This document shows, piece after piece, positions 8,435 to 15,719 of a stretch of DNA of 64,000 nt (position 1 is its first letter; the number at the start of each line of letters is the position of its first letter). The notes below the pieces were generated by a model. It was not told where the DNA came from, ran no database searches, and saw nothing but the letters and a program-made list of their open reading frames with translations. This stretch comes from Actinomycetota bacterium. Its GTDB lineage: Bacteria; Actinomycetota; Thermoleophilia; Gaiellales; Gaiellaceae. The stretch is from contig PMOB01000016.1 of the NCBI GenBank assembly GCA_003161615.1, positions 62,001-126,000 on the forward strand, in the 5' to 3' direction. The position numbers and the translations under genes were made by a program.

Positions 8435-9316
8435 TCAGCGGATCTGGACGAGGCGCGCCGGCGTGTGCTCGACCTGGAGCGTCGTGTGCTCGAGCGCGAA
8501 ACGCTCACGCAGAAGCTGTTCCAGCTCGAGCCGAATGCGATGGCAATCGGCTCCCGCCTCGACGAGCACGTGCGCGGAGAGTGACGGGAAGCCGGAGGTC
8601 ACCTCCCAGACGTGGAGGTCGTGCACGTCGACGACGTGCGCCTGCGCGGCCATCGCGTGGCCGATCTGTTCCACGGAGAGGCCTTTCGGCGCGATGTCGA
8701 GCAGCGTCCGGCCGGAGTCCCGCAAGAGCCCCCACGCAGCGCGGAGCATGAGCGCCGCGACGAGCAGCGCCGCGACGGCGTCGGCGCGCACCGAGCCGCC
8801 GGCGACGATGACTCCGCCGGCGATCGCGGTGGCGATGAACGCGAACAGGTCGGTGAGGACGTGCTGGAAGCTCCCTTCGATGTTGAGCGAGCGCCGGTTC
8901 GCGCCGTGCAGCTGCCACATCGCGAGGAGGTTCACGACGATCCCCGCAAGCGCAACCGCAAGGACGACCACGCCGGTCGGATGCGTCGGTGCGACGAGCC
9001 GCCGGATCGCGCCGTAGACGATGAGGAGAGCGAGTACGAGCAGCGCCGCGCCGTTCGCCTGCGCGGAAAGGATCTCCGTCCGCCGCAGCCCGAACGTGCG
9101 GTTGCCGGCGGCGGGGCGAGCAGCGAGGCGCAGGACGACGAGCGAGAGCCCGAGCGCGCCCGCATCGGTGAGCATGTGGGCGGCGTCGGAGAGGAGCGCG
9201 AGCGAGTGGGCGAGAATCCCGGCCACGACCTCGCCAGCCATGAAGGCAAGGATCAGCGCGAGCGCGATGCCGAGGCGGCGTCCATCGTCGCCGTGCGAGT
9301 GCGCGTGGCCGTGCAC
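8435..9316 (-). CDS. Cation diffusion facilitator (CzcD/ZnT-like) metal exporter
   Basis: A 293-residue CDF antiporter with six predicted helices and a cytoplasmic C-terminal domain. The N-terminus is His-rich (HGHAHSHGDD). The metal-site pairs are His47/Asp51 in helix 2 (AHMLTD) and His152/Asp156 in helix 5 (QHVLTD), the HD-HD pattern typical of Zn/Cd exporters. It is divergent from the MntR-like regulator, whose operator lies 34 bases from this GTG start. Control by that regulator is therefore plausible but not shown. Confidence 0.92.
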   Translation of the reverse strand: MHGHAHSHGDDGRRLGIALALILAFMAGEVVAGILAHSLALLSDAAHMLTDAGALGLSLVVLRLAARPAAGNRTFGLRRTEILSAQANGAALLVLALLIVYGAIRRLVAPTHPTGVVVLAVALAGIVVNLLAMWQLHGANRRSLNIEGSFQHVLTDLFAFIATAIAGGVIVAGGSVRADAVAALLVAALMLRAAWGLLRDSGRTLLDIAPKGLSVEQIGHAMAAQAHVVDVHDLHVWEVTSGFPSLSAHVLVEAGADCHRIRLELEQLLRERFALEHTTLQVEHTPARLVQIR

Positions 9317-9349
9317 CAGCGCATCATGCCGGGGTTGGCTATCCCGCTC

Positions 9350-9371
9350 TGCCTAATCTAAGATTTAGGCA
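9350..9371. promoter_or_regulatory. Palindromic DtxR/MntR-family operator overlapping promoter and start codon
   Basis: A 22-base inverted repeat with perfect TGCCTAA/TTAGGCA arms and a near-symmetric centre. It covers a candidate -10 box (TAAGAT, 9359-9364, 18 bases after a TTGGCT -35-like hexamer at 9335-9340) and ends on the A of the regulator's ATG. The predicted mRNA is leaderless, and repressor binding would block both -10 and start site. The fit to DtxR-family boxes is by eye. Confidence 0.75.
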
Positions 9372-10048
9372 TGGCTCAACCTGGTGATCTCACGGTCGCC
9401 GTCCAGGACTACGCGAAGGCGATCTACACGCTCGAGGCCCAAGACGGCTCCGCCTCGACGAACGGCCTCGCGGCGCTTCTCGAGGTCCGCCCCGGCTCGG
9501 TCTCGGGGATGCTGCGCAAGCTCTCGGCGCTCGGCCTGGTCGAGCACGAGCGCTACCGCGGCGTCCGCCTCACCGAGCGCGGCCGGCGCGTCGCCCTCGA
9601 GGTGATCCGCCACCACCGGCTGCTCGAGCTGTTCCTCGTCGAGAACCTCGGCATGACGTGGGACGAGGTGCACGCCGAGGCGGAGGTGCTCGAGCACGCC
9701 CTCTCGGAGGAGCTCGAGGAGCTGATCGCGGCGAAGCTCGGCCATCCGACCGTCGACCCGCACGGCGACCCGATCCCGAGCCGCGAGCTTCAGGTCGCCG
9801 AGACGCCCGCGCCCGCCCTCGCGGAGCTCGAGCCGGGCGAGAGCGCGACGTTCGTCCGGATCTCCGACTCCGACCCCGCGATGCTGCGCTTCCTCGGCGA
9901 GCGCGGGATCGTCCCCGGCACCCAACTCGAGCTCGTCGAGCGGCAGCCCTTCGACGGCCCGCTCTTCGTCCGCGTCGGCAAGGAGACTCACGCGCTCGGC
10001 GCCGTCCTCGCGCGCGCGATGCACGTGCAGAGGGAGATGGCGGACTGA
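9371..10048 (+). CDS. DtxR-family metalloregulator with MntR-type metal ligands
   Basis: A 225-residue, three-part repressor: winged HTH (about 8-70), metal-binding/dimerization domain (about 75-145) and C-terminal FeoA/SH3-like domain (about 150-222). Aligning by eye to DtxR, the primary-site Met10 is replaced by Asp13 (VQDYAKAIYTLE) and Cys102 by Glu105 (HAEAEVLEH). His82, Glu86, Glu108 and His109 are kept. Asp and Glu there are characteristic of manganese-sensing MntR. It is co-transcribed with an NRAMP importer and preceded by its own palindromic operator, so it is a predicted manganese-responsive repressor. Confidence 0.88.
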   Translation: MAQPGDLTVAVQDYAKAIYTLEAQDGSASTNGLAALLEVRPGSVSGMLRKLSALGLVEHERYRGVRLTERGRRVALEVIRHHRLLELFLVENLGMTWDEVHAEAEVLEHALSEELEELIAAKLGHPTVDPHGDPIPSRELQVAETPAPALAELEPGESATFVRISDSDPAMLRFLGERGIVPGTQLELVERQPFDGPLFVRVGKETHALGAVLARAMHVQREMAD

Positions 10049-11298
10049 CCGAAGCAACCCCGCTCGAGCTCCTCCTCGCGCGCGGCCGCTCGCGGGCGAC
10101 CCTCGCCATGCTCGGCCCCGCCTTCGTCGCGTCGGTCGCATACGTCGACCCCGGCAACTTCGCCACGAACATCCAGGGGGGCGCCCGCTACGGCTACCTC
10201 CTTCTCTGGGTCGTGCTCGCCGCGAACCTCATGGCGATGCTCATCCAGTACCTCTCGGCGAAGCTCGGCGTCGTCACCGACCGCAGCCTGCCGGAGCTGT
10301 GCCGCGACCGCTATCCGCGGCCGGTGGCATGGGGACTGTGGATCCAGGCGGAGGCGATGGCGATGGCGACCGACGTCGCGGAGTTCCTCGGCGCGGCGCT
10401 CGGCCTCAACCTCCTCTTCCACGTGCCGCTGCTGCCGGCCGGCTTGATCACCGGCGTGATCGCGTTCGCGCTCCTCGAGCTGCAGCGACGTGGCTTCCGT
10501 CCGTTCGAGCTGGCGATCACGGCGCTGCTCGGCCTGATCCTGCTCGGCTTCCTCTACGAGACGGTGAAGATCGGGCCGTCGGCGAGCGGCGCGGCCCACG
10601 GGCTCATCCCCCATCTCGGCGGCTCGGGGTCGGTCTACCTCGCGGTCGGGATCGTCGGGGCGACGGTCATGCCCCACGTGATCTACCTCCACTCGGCGCT
10701 GACGAAAGAACGGACGCCAGTGCGGAACGACGCGGAGCGCAGGCGCGTCCTGCGTTTCCAGCGGACGGACGTGCTCGTCGCGCTCGGGATCGCGGGAGTC
10801 GTGAATCTCGCGATGCTCGCCGTCGCGGCGAAGCTCTTCCACGGCACGCCCGGCTATTCGCACGTGGACACGATCCGCGGCGCGCACGCGGGCTTCTCCC
10901 ATCTCGTCGGCGGCACGGCCGCGCTCGCGTTTGCCGTCGTGCTGTTCGCTTCGGGCGCCTCCTCGTCGAGCGTCGGAACGTATGCGGGCCAGGTCGTGAT
11001 GGCCGGCTTCCTCGACCTGCGGATCTCGCTCTTCATCCGCCGGGCGGTGACGATGGCGCCGGCGCTCATCGTGCTCGCGCTCGGCGTCGGCCCGACGCGC
11101 GCGCTCGTCCTCAGCCAGGTCGTCCTCTCCTTCGGGATCCCGTTCGCGCTCGTCCCGCTGCTCCTGCTGACGCGCCGGCGGGACGTGATGGGCGTGCACG
11201 TCAACCGGCGCGCGACCACGGCCGCCGCTGCACTGGTCGTGGCGCTGATCGCCGTCCTCAACATCTTCCTGCTCGCGCAGGCCACCGGCCTGGCTTAG
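10045..11298 (+). CDS. mntH: NRAMP-family divalent metal (Mn2+/Fe2+) importer
   Basis: About 417 residues with 11 predicted helices. The metal-binding motifs are DPGN (residues 35-38 from the CTG) and the helix-6 A-x-x-M-P-H segment (ATVMPH). The only upstream in-frame start is the CTG at 10045. It overlaps the regulator's stop as CTGA and lies 8 bases after AGGGAG. The first canonical codon, ATG 10108, would remove most of the N-terminal tail before helix 1. Operon context with the MntR-like regulator supports manganese import. Its stop overlaps that of the convergent hydrolase gene. Confidence 0.9.
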   Translation: MTEATPLELLLARGRSRATLAMLGPAFVASVAYVDPGNFATNIQGGARYGYLLLWVVLAANLMAMLIQYLSAKLGVVTDRSLPELCRDRYPRPVAWGLWIQAEAMAMATDVAEFLGAALGLNLLFHVPLLPAGLITGVIAFALLELQRRGFRPFELAITALLGLILLGFLYETVKIGPSASGAAHGLIPHLGGSGSVYLAVGIVGATVMPHVIYLHSALTKERTPVRNDAERRRVLRFQRTDVLVALGIAGVVNLAMLAVAAKLFHGTPGYSHVDTIRGAHAGFSHLVGGTAALAFAVVLFASGASSSSVGTYAGQVVMAGFLDLRISLFIRRAVTMAPALIVLALGVGPTRALVLSQVVLSFGIPFALVPLLLLTRRRDVMGVHVNRRATTAAAALVVALIAVLNIFLLAQATGLA

Positions 11299-12173
11299 GG
11301 ATCGGCCGTCAGCTCGGCGCTTTGCAGGCGGCGCGCAGCGTTCCCGATCGCCGAGAGGGGGCCGCTGCCGAGGTAGTGGTCGAGGAAGGCGATCGTGACG
11401 CGCTCGACCTCCGCGAGCTTCGCTCCCGGCTTCGTGTACGGCGGCAGATGGCCGGCGCCGCGCAGCAGAAGCAGGAACTTCGGCCGGTCGACCGCGCGGA
11501 AGAGAACTTCCGTGTAGATGGGCGGGTTGATCCGGTCGGCCGTCCCCTGCACCGCGAGCAGCGGCACGCCTGTGTCGCGCTCGACGTAGCGCTTCGGTCC
11601 GAGCACGGCGCCGGAGAGGACGAGCGCAGCGCGCACACGCAAGTCGCGCCAGGGCCGCTCGTACGCGGTGGCATAGGCCGTCTCCGCACCGTCCGACTGG
11701 CCGGCGACGGCGATGCGCGAGGGATCGATCAGCCCCGAGAGGGGACTGCTCGACGAGGCGCTCGCGGCGAGGAGGCGCGTTATGACGAAGCTCATGTCGC
11801 GCGGCTGGTTGACGATGTCCTCCTCGTCCGGCCCGCCCGGCGCGTTCGCGTTCCCGAGCGGGAAGACGGGCGCCGCCACGACGTAGCCGGCGTTCGTCCA
11901 CGCGCGGAGGAGGTGCAGGTACCAGAACGGCGTCGAGGAGAAGCCGTGCCCGAAGACGATGAGCGGGAACGGGCCGCTGCCGTCGCGCGCCGGCGGGTAC
12001 CAGAGATCGGTCGTGACCGGTCGCGGCACGCGTTTGCCGCTCGGCAGCTTGATCGTCCGCGACGTGTCGACGAGATGGAGTGCGGGCGGCAGCGTCTGCC
12101 GGCGGGCCGGAGCCGCGAGCGCCGCGGACGCGCCGAGCGCGGCCACGAGAACTGCAAGGAAGACCCCACGCAC
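11295..12173 (-). CDS. Secreted alpha/beta hydrolase (dienelactone-hydrolase/acetylhydrolase-like)
   Basis: About 292 residues from the GTG at 12173, giving a signal peptide (RGVFLAVLVAALGASAALAA). The core shows LIVFGHGFSSTPFWY (oxyanion region), the nucleophile elbow VAGQSDGA with Ser, a late Asp (GTADRI) and a His (GAGHLPPYTKPG), consistent with an esterase triad. The substrate is unknown. The open frame extends upstream to 12569, but that part is antisense to the next gene. Expression is divergent from the small protein at 12249. Confidence 0.8.
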   Translation of the reverse strand: MRGVFLAVLVAALGASAALAAPARRQTLPPALHLVDTSRTIKLPSGKRVPRPVTTDLWYPPARDGSGPFPLIVFGHGFSSTPFWYLHLLRAWTNAGYVVAAPVFPLGNANAPGGPDEEDIVNQPRDMSFVITRLLAASASSSSPLSGLIDPSRIAVAGQSDGAETAYATAYERPWRDLRVRAALVLSGAVLGPKRYVERDTGVPLLAVQGTADRINPPIYTEVLFRAVDRPKFLLLLRGAGHLPPYTKPGAKLAEVERVTIAFLDHYLGSGPLSAIGNAARRLQSAELTADP

Positions 12174-12236
12174 GTGCGACAGGGTGCCCGAGACGCCGGG
12201 ACGCCGCAACCTTCCGGACGAAGCCGCGTGTCCATG

Positions 12237-12242
12237 TAGCTT
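12237..12242 (+). promoter_or_regulatory. -10 box TAGCTT, predicted leaderless start
   Basis: TAGCTT lies 6 bases before the GTG at 12249; no Shine-Dalgarno sequence is visible. Confidence 0.4.
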
Positions 12243-12248
12243 GCGCCG

Positions 12249-12638
12249 GTGGATTTCACGATCGATTTCAGCGAGGACGAAGCGCGTCTCACCGTGACGT
12301 TGACCGGCGTCGCCACGGGGGAGGGTGTCGACAGCTTCAACCGGACGCTCGAGGCGGATCCTCGCTTCCGCACGGGACTCACGTGGCTCGTCGACCTCAC
12401 GGGAGCCGTGGAGGACACAGCACCCGACGTGGTCACGCCAGTCCGCCACGCTACGGAAGTGCTGAGGCGAGACTGGCTCCATCCCCCGCGGGCGATTGCG
12501 TTCCTCGTCGCCGACGCCGAGGCAGCGCACAGGGCCGAGCTGTGGCGCGCGCAACTTGGCGGCTCTCAATCCCGCCGCAGGGTGTTCACGCGCCGGGAAG
12601 ACGCGGAAGCGTGGCTCGCGACCGAAGCGGAGTCCTAG
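12249..12638 (+). CDS. Small protein, possibly SpoIIAA/STAS-like fold
   Basis: A 129-residue soluble, acidic protein. The alternation of strands and helices (DFTIDFSEDEARLTVTLTG, TWLVDLTGAVED, AIAFLVADAEAAHRAELW, RRVFTRREDAEAWLA) and the closing DAEAWL motif resemble SpoIIAA-like/STAS-type proteins found singly in many bacteria. I cannot assign a function. It stands alone between a divergent hydrolase and a transcription terminator and has a predicted leaderless promoter. Confidence 0.65.
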   Translation: MDFTIDFSEDEARLTVTLTGVATGEGVDSFNRTLEADPRFRTGLTWLVDLTGAVEDTAPDVVTPVRHATEVLRRDWLHPPRAIAFLVADAEAAHRAELWRAQLGGSQSRRRVFTRREDAEAWLATEAES

Positions 12639-12647
12639 CGCAAAGAA

Positions 12648-12669
12648 AAGGCCCCGTTTCCGGGGCCTT
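12648..12669 (-). terminator. Intrinsic terminator of tRNA-fMet (possibly bidirectional)
   Basis: A 9-base stem (12648-12656 with 12661-12669) with a 4-base loop. Read on the minus strand it is followed by TTTTCTTT, directly downstream of tRNA-fMet. On the plus strand it also follows the 12249 gene, where the T-run is weak. Confidence 0.85.
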
Positions 12670-12673
12670 CCTA

Positions 12674-12747
12674 TAGCGGGGGCAGGATTTGAACCTGCGA
12701 CCTCCGGGTTATGAGCCCGGCGAGCTACCTGACTGCTCCACCCCGCG
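12674..12747 (-). tRNA. Initiator tRNA-fMet (anticodon CAU)
   Basis: A 74-base cloverleaf without encoded CCA. The anticodon loop CUCAUAA sits on a stem ending in three G-C pairs (GGG/CCC), the initiator hallmark. The acceptor end has a C1:U72 mismatch instead of a Watson-Crick pair, the form I know from actinobacterial initiators; E. coli has C1:A72. The T arm is GCAGGTTCAAATCCTGC. A TACAAT box is upstream and a strong terminator is downstream. Confidence 0.97.
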
Positions 12748-12758
12748 ACGCGGCCCGG

Positions 12759-12764
12759 ATTGTA
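12759..12764 (-). promoter_or_regulatory. -10 box TACAAT of tRNA-fMet
   Basis: On the minus strand TACAAT ends 11 bases before the mature tRNA 5' end, a suitable distance for a short trailer-free precursor. No strong -35 is visible. Confidence 0.55.
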
Positions 12765-12774
12765 GCACCGTCGT

Positions 12775-12780
12775 TACGAT
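12775..12780 (+). promoter_or_regulatory. -10 box TACGAT, predicted leaderless start
   Basis: TACGAT lies 7 bases before the ATG at 12788. It would drive the small membrane protein and the exopolyphosphatase gene. There is no Shine-Dalgarno sequence. Confidence 0.5.
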
Positions 12781-12787
12781 CGTTCCC

Positions 12788-13102
12788 ATGTGGGATTGGG
12801 CTGTCTGGGGAGCGCTGATCCTTGGCGGAATCGCCGGAATCGGCGCTACGGCCCTGTTTGCGGCGCGTGCGCTACAGGTCTGGCACAGGCTCAAGGAGGC
12901 CCGCCGGCATGCGGCCGACAGCCTCGGCGAGCTCGCGGCAAAAGGCGAGGAGACGGCCACAAAGGTCGAGGCCGCCGGCGACACCGCGGAGCTGCAGGCG
13001 AGCGTCGCCCGCCTCCGTGTCTCCCTCGCGAAGCTCGCCGTCCTGCAGGCGGCGCTCGCAGAGGCGGAGGAGACCGCCGGCTGGATCACCGCGCTCCTGT
13101 GA
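12788..13102 (+). CDS. Small membrane-anchored coiled-coil protein
   Basis: A 104-residue protein: one N-terminal membrane helix (WAVWGALILGGIAGIGATALFAA, about 4-27) followed by an Ala/Glu/Lys-rich coiled coil (about 30-100). Its TGA overlaps the GTG of the exopolyphosphatase gene as GTGA, so the two are co-translated. The ATG at 12788 fits a predicted leaderless promoter; the longer frame from 12689 would read through tRNA-fMet and is rejected. The function is unknown; a membrane scaffold or partner for the phosphatase is one possibility. Confidence 0.75.
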   Translation: MWDWAVWGALILGGIAGIGATALFAARALQVWHRLKEARRHAADSLGELAAKGEETATKVEAAGDTAELQASVARLRVSLAKLAVLQAALAEAEETAGWITALL

Positions 13103-13995
13103 GGGTCGCCGCAGTCGATCTCGGCACGAACACGACCCGGCTCCTCGTCGCGGACGTCGACGAAGAACGCTTCGACGAGCTTCACCGCGAGACGCACATC
13201 ACGCGCCTCGGCGAGGGCGTCGACCAGCGCGGCCGCCTCCTCCCCGTCCCGATCGCCCGTGTCCGCAACGTCCTCTCCGACTACCGCCGCACCGCCGAGC
13301 GGCTCGGCGCCGAGCGAACGCTCCTCGTCGCGACAAGCGCCGTGCGCGACGCGGAGAACGGCGAGGCGTTCCTCGGGGAGATCGAATGGAGCTACGGCTT
13401 CGCGACGCAGCTGCTCTCCGGCGATGAGGAGGCGGCGATGATGCGCCGCGGGCTCGGGCCGGTCGAGCCTGGGACGCTGGTCGTCGACATCGGCGGCGGC
13501 TCGACGGAGCTCGTCCTCGACGACTTCCACATCAGCCTGCCGCTGGGGTCTGTCCGCTTCACCGAGCGCCACGGCGAGGACATCGCCGCGATCGAGGCGG
13601 CGGCGCGCGAGCTGCTCCCCACGCTCGAGCCGAAGCGCGCGATCGGCGTCGCCGGGACGATCACGACGCTCGCCGCGCTCGATCTAGGCCTGCCGGAGTA
13701 CGACCGGAAGCGCGTGCACGGCCATCTCCTCACCCGCGACGGCGCGCAGGCGCAGCTCGAGCGGCTCGCGGCGCTGCCGCTCGAGGAGCGGAAGCTCGTC
13801 CCTGCGCTCGAGCCCGACCGCGCACCCGTCATTGTTGCCGGAGCCGCGATCCTCGTCGCGATCCTCGACCGCTACGGCCTCGCGGGCATCGAGACGAGCG
13901 AGCGCGGACTGCTGCAGGGCGCAGCGCTCGCCGCCGCCGAGCTGCCGGAGCCGGAAGAGGGCGCGGCACCGCCCGGCGCCTACACCTGCTGCTGA
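13099..13995 (+). CDS. ppx: Exopolyphosphatase / (p)ppGpp phosphohydrolase, Ppx/GppA family
   Basis: A 298-residue single-module Ppx/GppA enzyme of the ASKHA fold that releases phosphate from polyphosphate ends or pppGpp. Visible motifs are AAVDLGTNTTRLLVAD (phosphate 1), ATSAVRDAENG, VVDIGGGSTELVL (phosphate 2) and the adenosine-like motif GVAGTITTLAAL. The length matches actinobacterial short Ppx proteins, which lack the C-terminal HD extension of E. coli Ppx. It starts on GTGA shared with the upstream coiled-coil gene. Confidence 0.92.
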   Translation: MRVAAVDLGTNTTRLLVADVDEERFDELHRETHITRLGEGVDQRGRLLPVPIARVRNVLSDYRRTAERLGAERTLLVATSAVRDAENGEAFLGEIEWSYGFATQLLSGDEEAAMMRRGLGPVEPGTLVVDIGGGSTELVLDDFHISLPLGSVRFTERHGEDIAAIEAAARELLPTLEPKRAIGVAGTITTLAALDLGLPEYDRKRVHGHLLTRDGAQAQLERLAALPLEERKLVPALEPDRAPVIVAGAAILVAILDRYGLAGIETSERGLLQGAALAAAELPEPEEGAAPPGAYTCC

Positions 13996-13996
13996 G

Positions 13997-14404
13997 CTAG
14001 AGGACTTCGTCCTCGGCGAGGCGCCGCTGCACGACCGCGCGCGAGAGGACGCCGACGAGGCGCCCTTCCTCGACGACCGGCACGCGCTCGAGGTCCTGCT
14101 CCTCGAGGAAGCGGAAGCCGGCCTCGAGATCCAGGCCCGCGTCGAGCGTGAAGTGTGGCGGCTCCGCGATCTCGCGCAACGTGACCGCGCGCGGATCGAG
14201 CCCCGCAGCGACGACCTCGCGGACGAGCGTCTTGCGGGTCACGACGCCGAGCAGGCGCCCGTCGTCCTCTGTGACGAAGATCGCGCGGACGTCGCGGCTG
14301 TCGGCGAGGCAGCTGCCGGCCTCCTGCGCACTCGCGCCGGCGAGGAGCGTCGTCGGCTCCGGCACCATCGCATCGCGCACCGTTTCGGGAGTCATGGTGC
14401 GCAT
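13997..14404 (-). CDS. Two-CBS-domain protein
   Basis: About 135 residues forming a Bateman pair: CBS1 about 5-65 (TVRDAMVPEPTTL, DVRAIFVTEDDGRLLGVVT) and CBS2 about 70-130 (ERVPVVEEGRLVGVLSRAVV). Such proteins sense adenine nucleotides or SAM. It follows the glutamate dehydrogenase gene. Possible starts are GTG 14410 (GTGA overlap with the gdh stop), ATG 14404 or ATG 14395; I chose 14404. The longer frame to 14602 is a gdh shadow. A role in regulating nitrogen or carbon metabolism is only inferred. Confidence 0.8.
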   Translation of the reverse strand: MRTMTPETVRDAMVPEPTTLLAGASAQEAGSCLADSRDVRAIFVTEDDGRLLGVVTRKTLVREVVAAGLDPRAVTLREIAEPPHFTLDAGLDLEAGFRFLEEQDLERVPVVEEGRLVGVLSRAVVQRRLAEDEVL

Positions 14405-14406
14405 TC

Positions 14407-15693
14407 TCACGGATAAATGCCGCGGGCCTCGAGAGCGCCCGCGACCTCGCGAATCGCGGCGACCATGGCGGCCTGTCGCAGCGTGATCTCCTTCTCCGCC
14501 GCCACCGAGTAGACGCGGTCGAACGCGGTGCCCATCTTGTCGGCGAGCTTGCGGCGAATCTCGTCGCGATCCCAGAACAGCCGGCCGAGATCCTGCACCC
14601 ACTCGAAGTAGGAAACGGTGACGCCGCCGGCGTTCGCGAGGATGTCCGGAATGACCGGGATGCCGCGCGCGGCCAGGATCTCGTCCGCCTCGATCGTGGT
14701 CGGACCGTTCGCGCCCTCGACGACCATCGCCGCGTGCACGCGATCGGCGTTCGCGCCGGTCAGCTGGTCCTCACGCGCGGCGAGGACGAGAAAGTCGCAT
14801 TCGAGCTCGAGGAGCTCGTCGTTCGTGATCCGCTCGCAGCGGTCGTAGCCGGCGAGCGAGCCGTGCTCGGCGCTGTAGGCGTGGAGGCCCGGGATGTCGA
14901 GCCCGCGCTCGGCGTGGAAGCCGCCGGAGACATCGGAGACCGCGATGACTCGCGCGCCGCGATCGTGCAGCTCGCTCGCCGCGACGCCGCCGACGTTCCC
15001 GAAGCCCTGCACGACGCAGGTCTTCTCCGCAAGCTCGAACCCCTGCCGCCGCCCCGCCTGCTCCGCCACCATCACGACGCCGGACCCGGTCGCCTCCCGC
15101 CGGAAGAGCGAACCGCCGAGCGAGATCGGCTTGCCGGTCACGATCTCTGGCACCGCGTACCCCTTCAGCATCGAGTACGTGTCCATGATCCAGGCCATCG
15201 TCTGCTCGTTCGTCGCCATGTCGGGCGCCGGAATGTCGCTCTGAGGGCCGATCTCGCGCACCAGCTCTGACGTGAAGCGGCGCGTCAGCTTCTCGACCTC
15301 GCGCAGCGAGAGAGTCTTGACGTCGCAGCGGATGCCGCCCTTCGCGCCGCCGTAGGGGAGCTGCAGGAGCGCGCATTTCCACGTCATCCACGTCGCGAGC
15401 GCCGCGCACTCGCCGAGCGAGACCTCCGGGTCGTAGCGAAGTCCTCCCTTCGTCGGGCCGAGGACGGTCGAGTGCTGGACGCGGTAGCCGGGGAAGATCT
15501 CGATCGAGCCGTCGTCGCGGCGGAGCGGAACGCTGACGATGACCGCGCGCTCGGGGTAGCTGAGGCGCTCGGCGACCATGTCGGAGACGCCCGCGTAAGG
15601 CAGCGCCTGCTCGAACTGGGTGTGCGCCATCCGGAACAGCGGCGTGTCCCATTCGAACACGGGTCCCGCGCGCGACGCGTCCACCTCGGCCAC
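14407..15693 (-). CDS. Glutamate dehydrogenase (Glu/Leu/Phe/Val family)
   Basis: A 428-residue enzyme that interconverts glutamate and 2-oxoglutarate plus ammonia, or another amino acid/keto acid pair. The glycine-rich active-site segment LPYGGAKGGIRCD contains the catalytic lysine. GPTKGGLRYDPEVSL and the Rossmann motif VVQGFGNVGGVAA are also present. The length and the PAPDM motif favour glutamate as substrate. It has its own predicted leaderless promoter just before the MFS stop codon and is followed by a CBS protein. Confidence 0.93.
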   Translation of the reverse strand: MAEVDASRAGPVFEWDTPLFRMAHTQFEQALPYAGVSDMVAERLSYPERAVIVSVPLRRDDGSIEIFPGYRVQHSTVLGPTKGGLRYDPEVSLGECAALATWMTWKCALLQLPYGGAKGGIRCDVKTLSLREVEKLTRRFTSELVREIGPQSDIPAPDMATNEQTMAWIMDTYSMLKGYAVPEIVTGKPISLGGSLFRREATGSGVVMVAEQAGRRQGFELAEKTCVVQGFGNVGGVAASELHDRGARVIAVSDVSGGFHAERGLDIPGLHAYSAEHGSLAGYDRCERITNDELLELECDFLVLAAREDQLTGANADRVHAAMVVEGANGPTTIEADEILAARGIPVIPDILANAGGVTVSYFEWVQDLGRLFWDRDEIRRKLADKMGTAFDRVYSVAAEKEITLRQAAMVAAIREVAGALEARGIYP

Positions 15694-15700
15694 GCGCCGG

Positions 15701-15706
15701 AGTCTA
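15701..15706 (-). promoter_or_regulatory. -10 box TAGACT, predicted leaderless gdh start
   Basis: On the minus strand TAGACT lies 7 bases before the GTG at 15693. The same hexamer with a 6-7 base gap precedes the starts at 3965, 20004 and 21562. Confidence 0.55.
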
Positions 15707-15719
15707 TGGACCGAGCGGC

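Noticed and set aside
9988-11901. Long minus-strand frame opposite the NRAMP gene
   Set aside because: Arg/Asp/His-rich low-complexity antisense product with no domain; the plus strand encodes a clear NRAMP protein.
12689-12787. N-terminal extension of the small membrane protein across tRNA-fMet
   Set aside because: It would translate the antisense of a tRNA; ATG 12788 has a suitable promoter box and gives a normal membrane segment.
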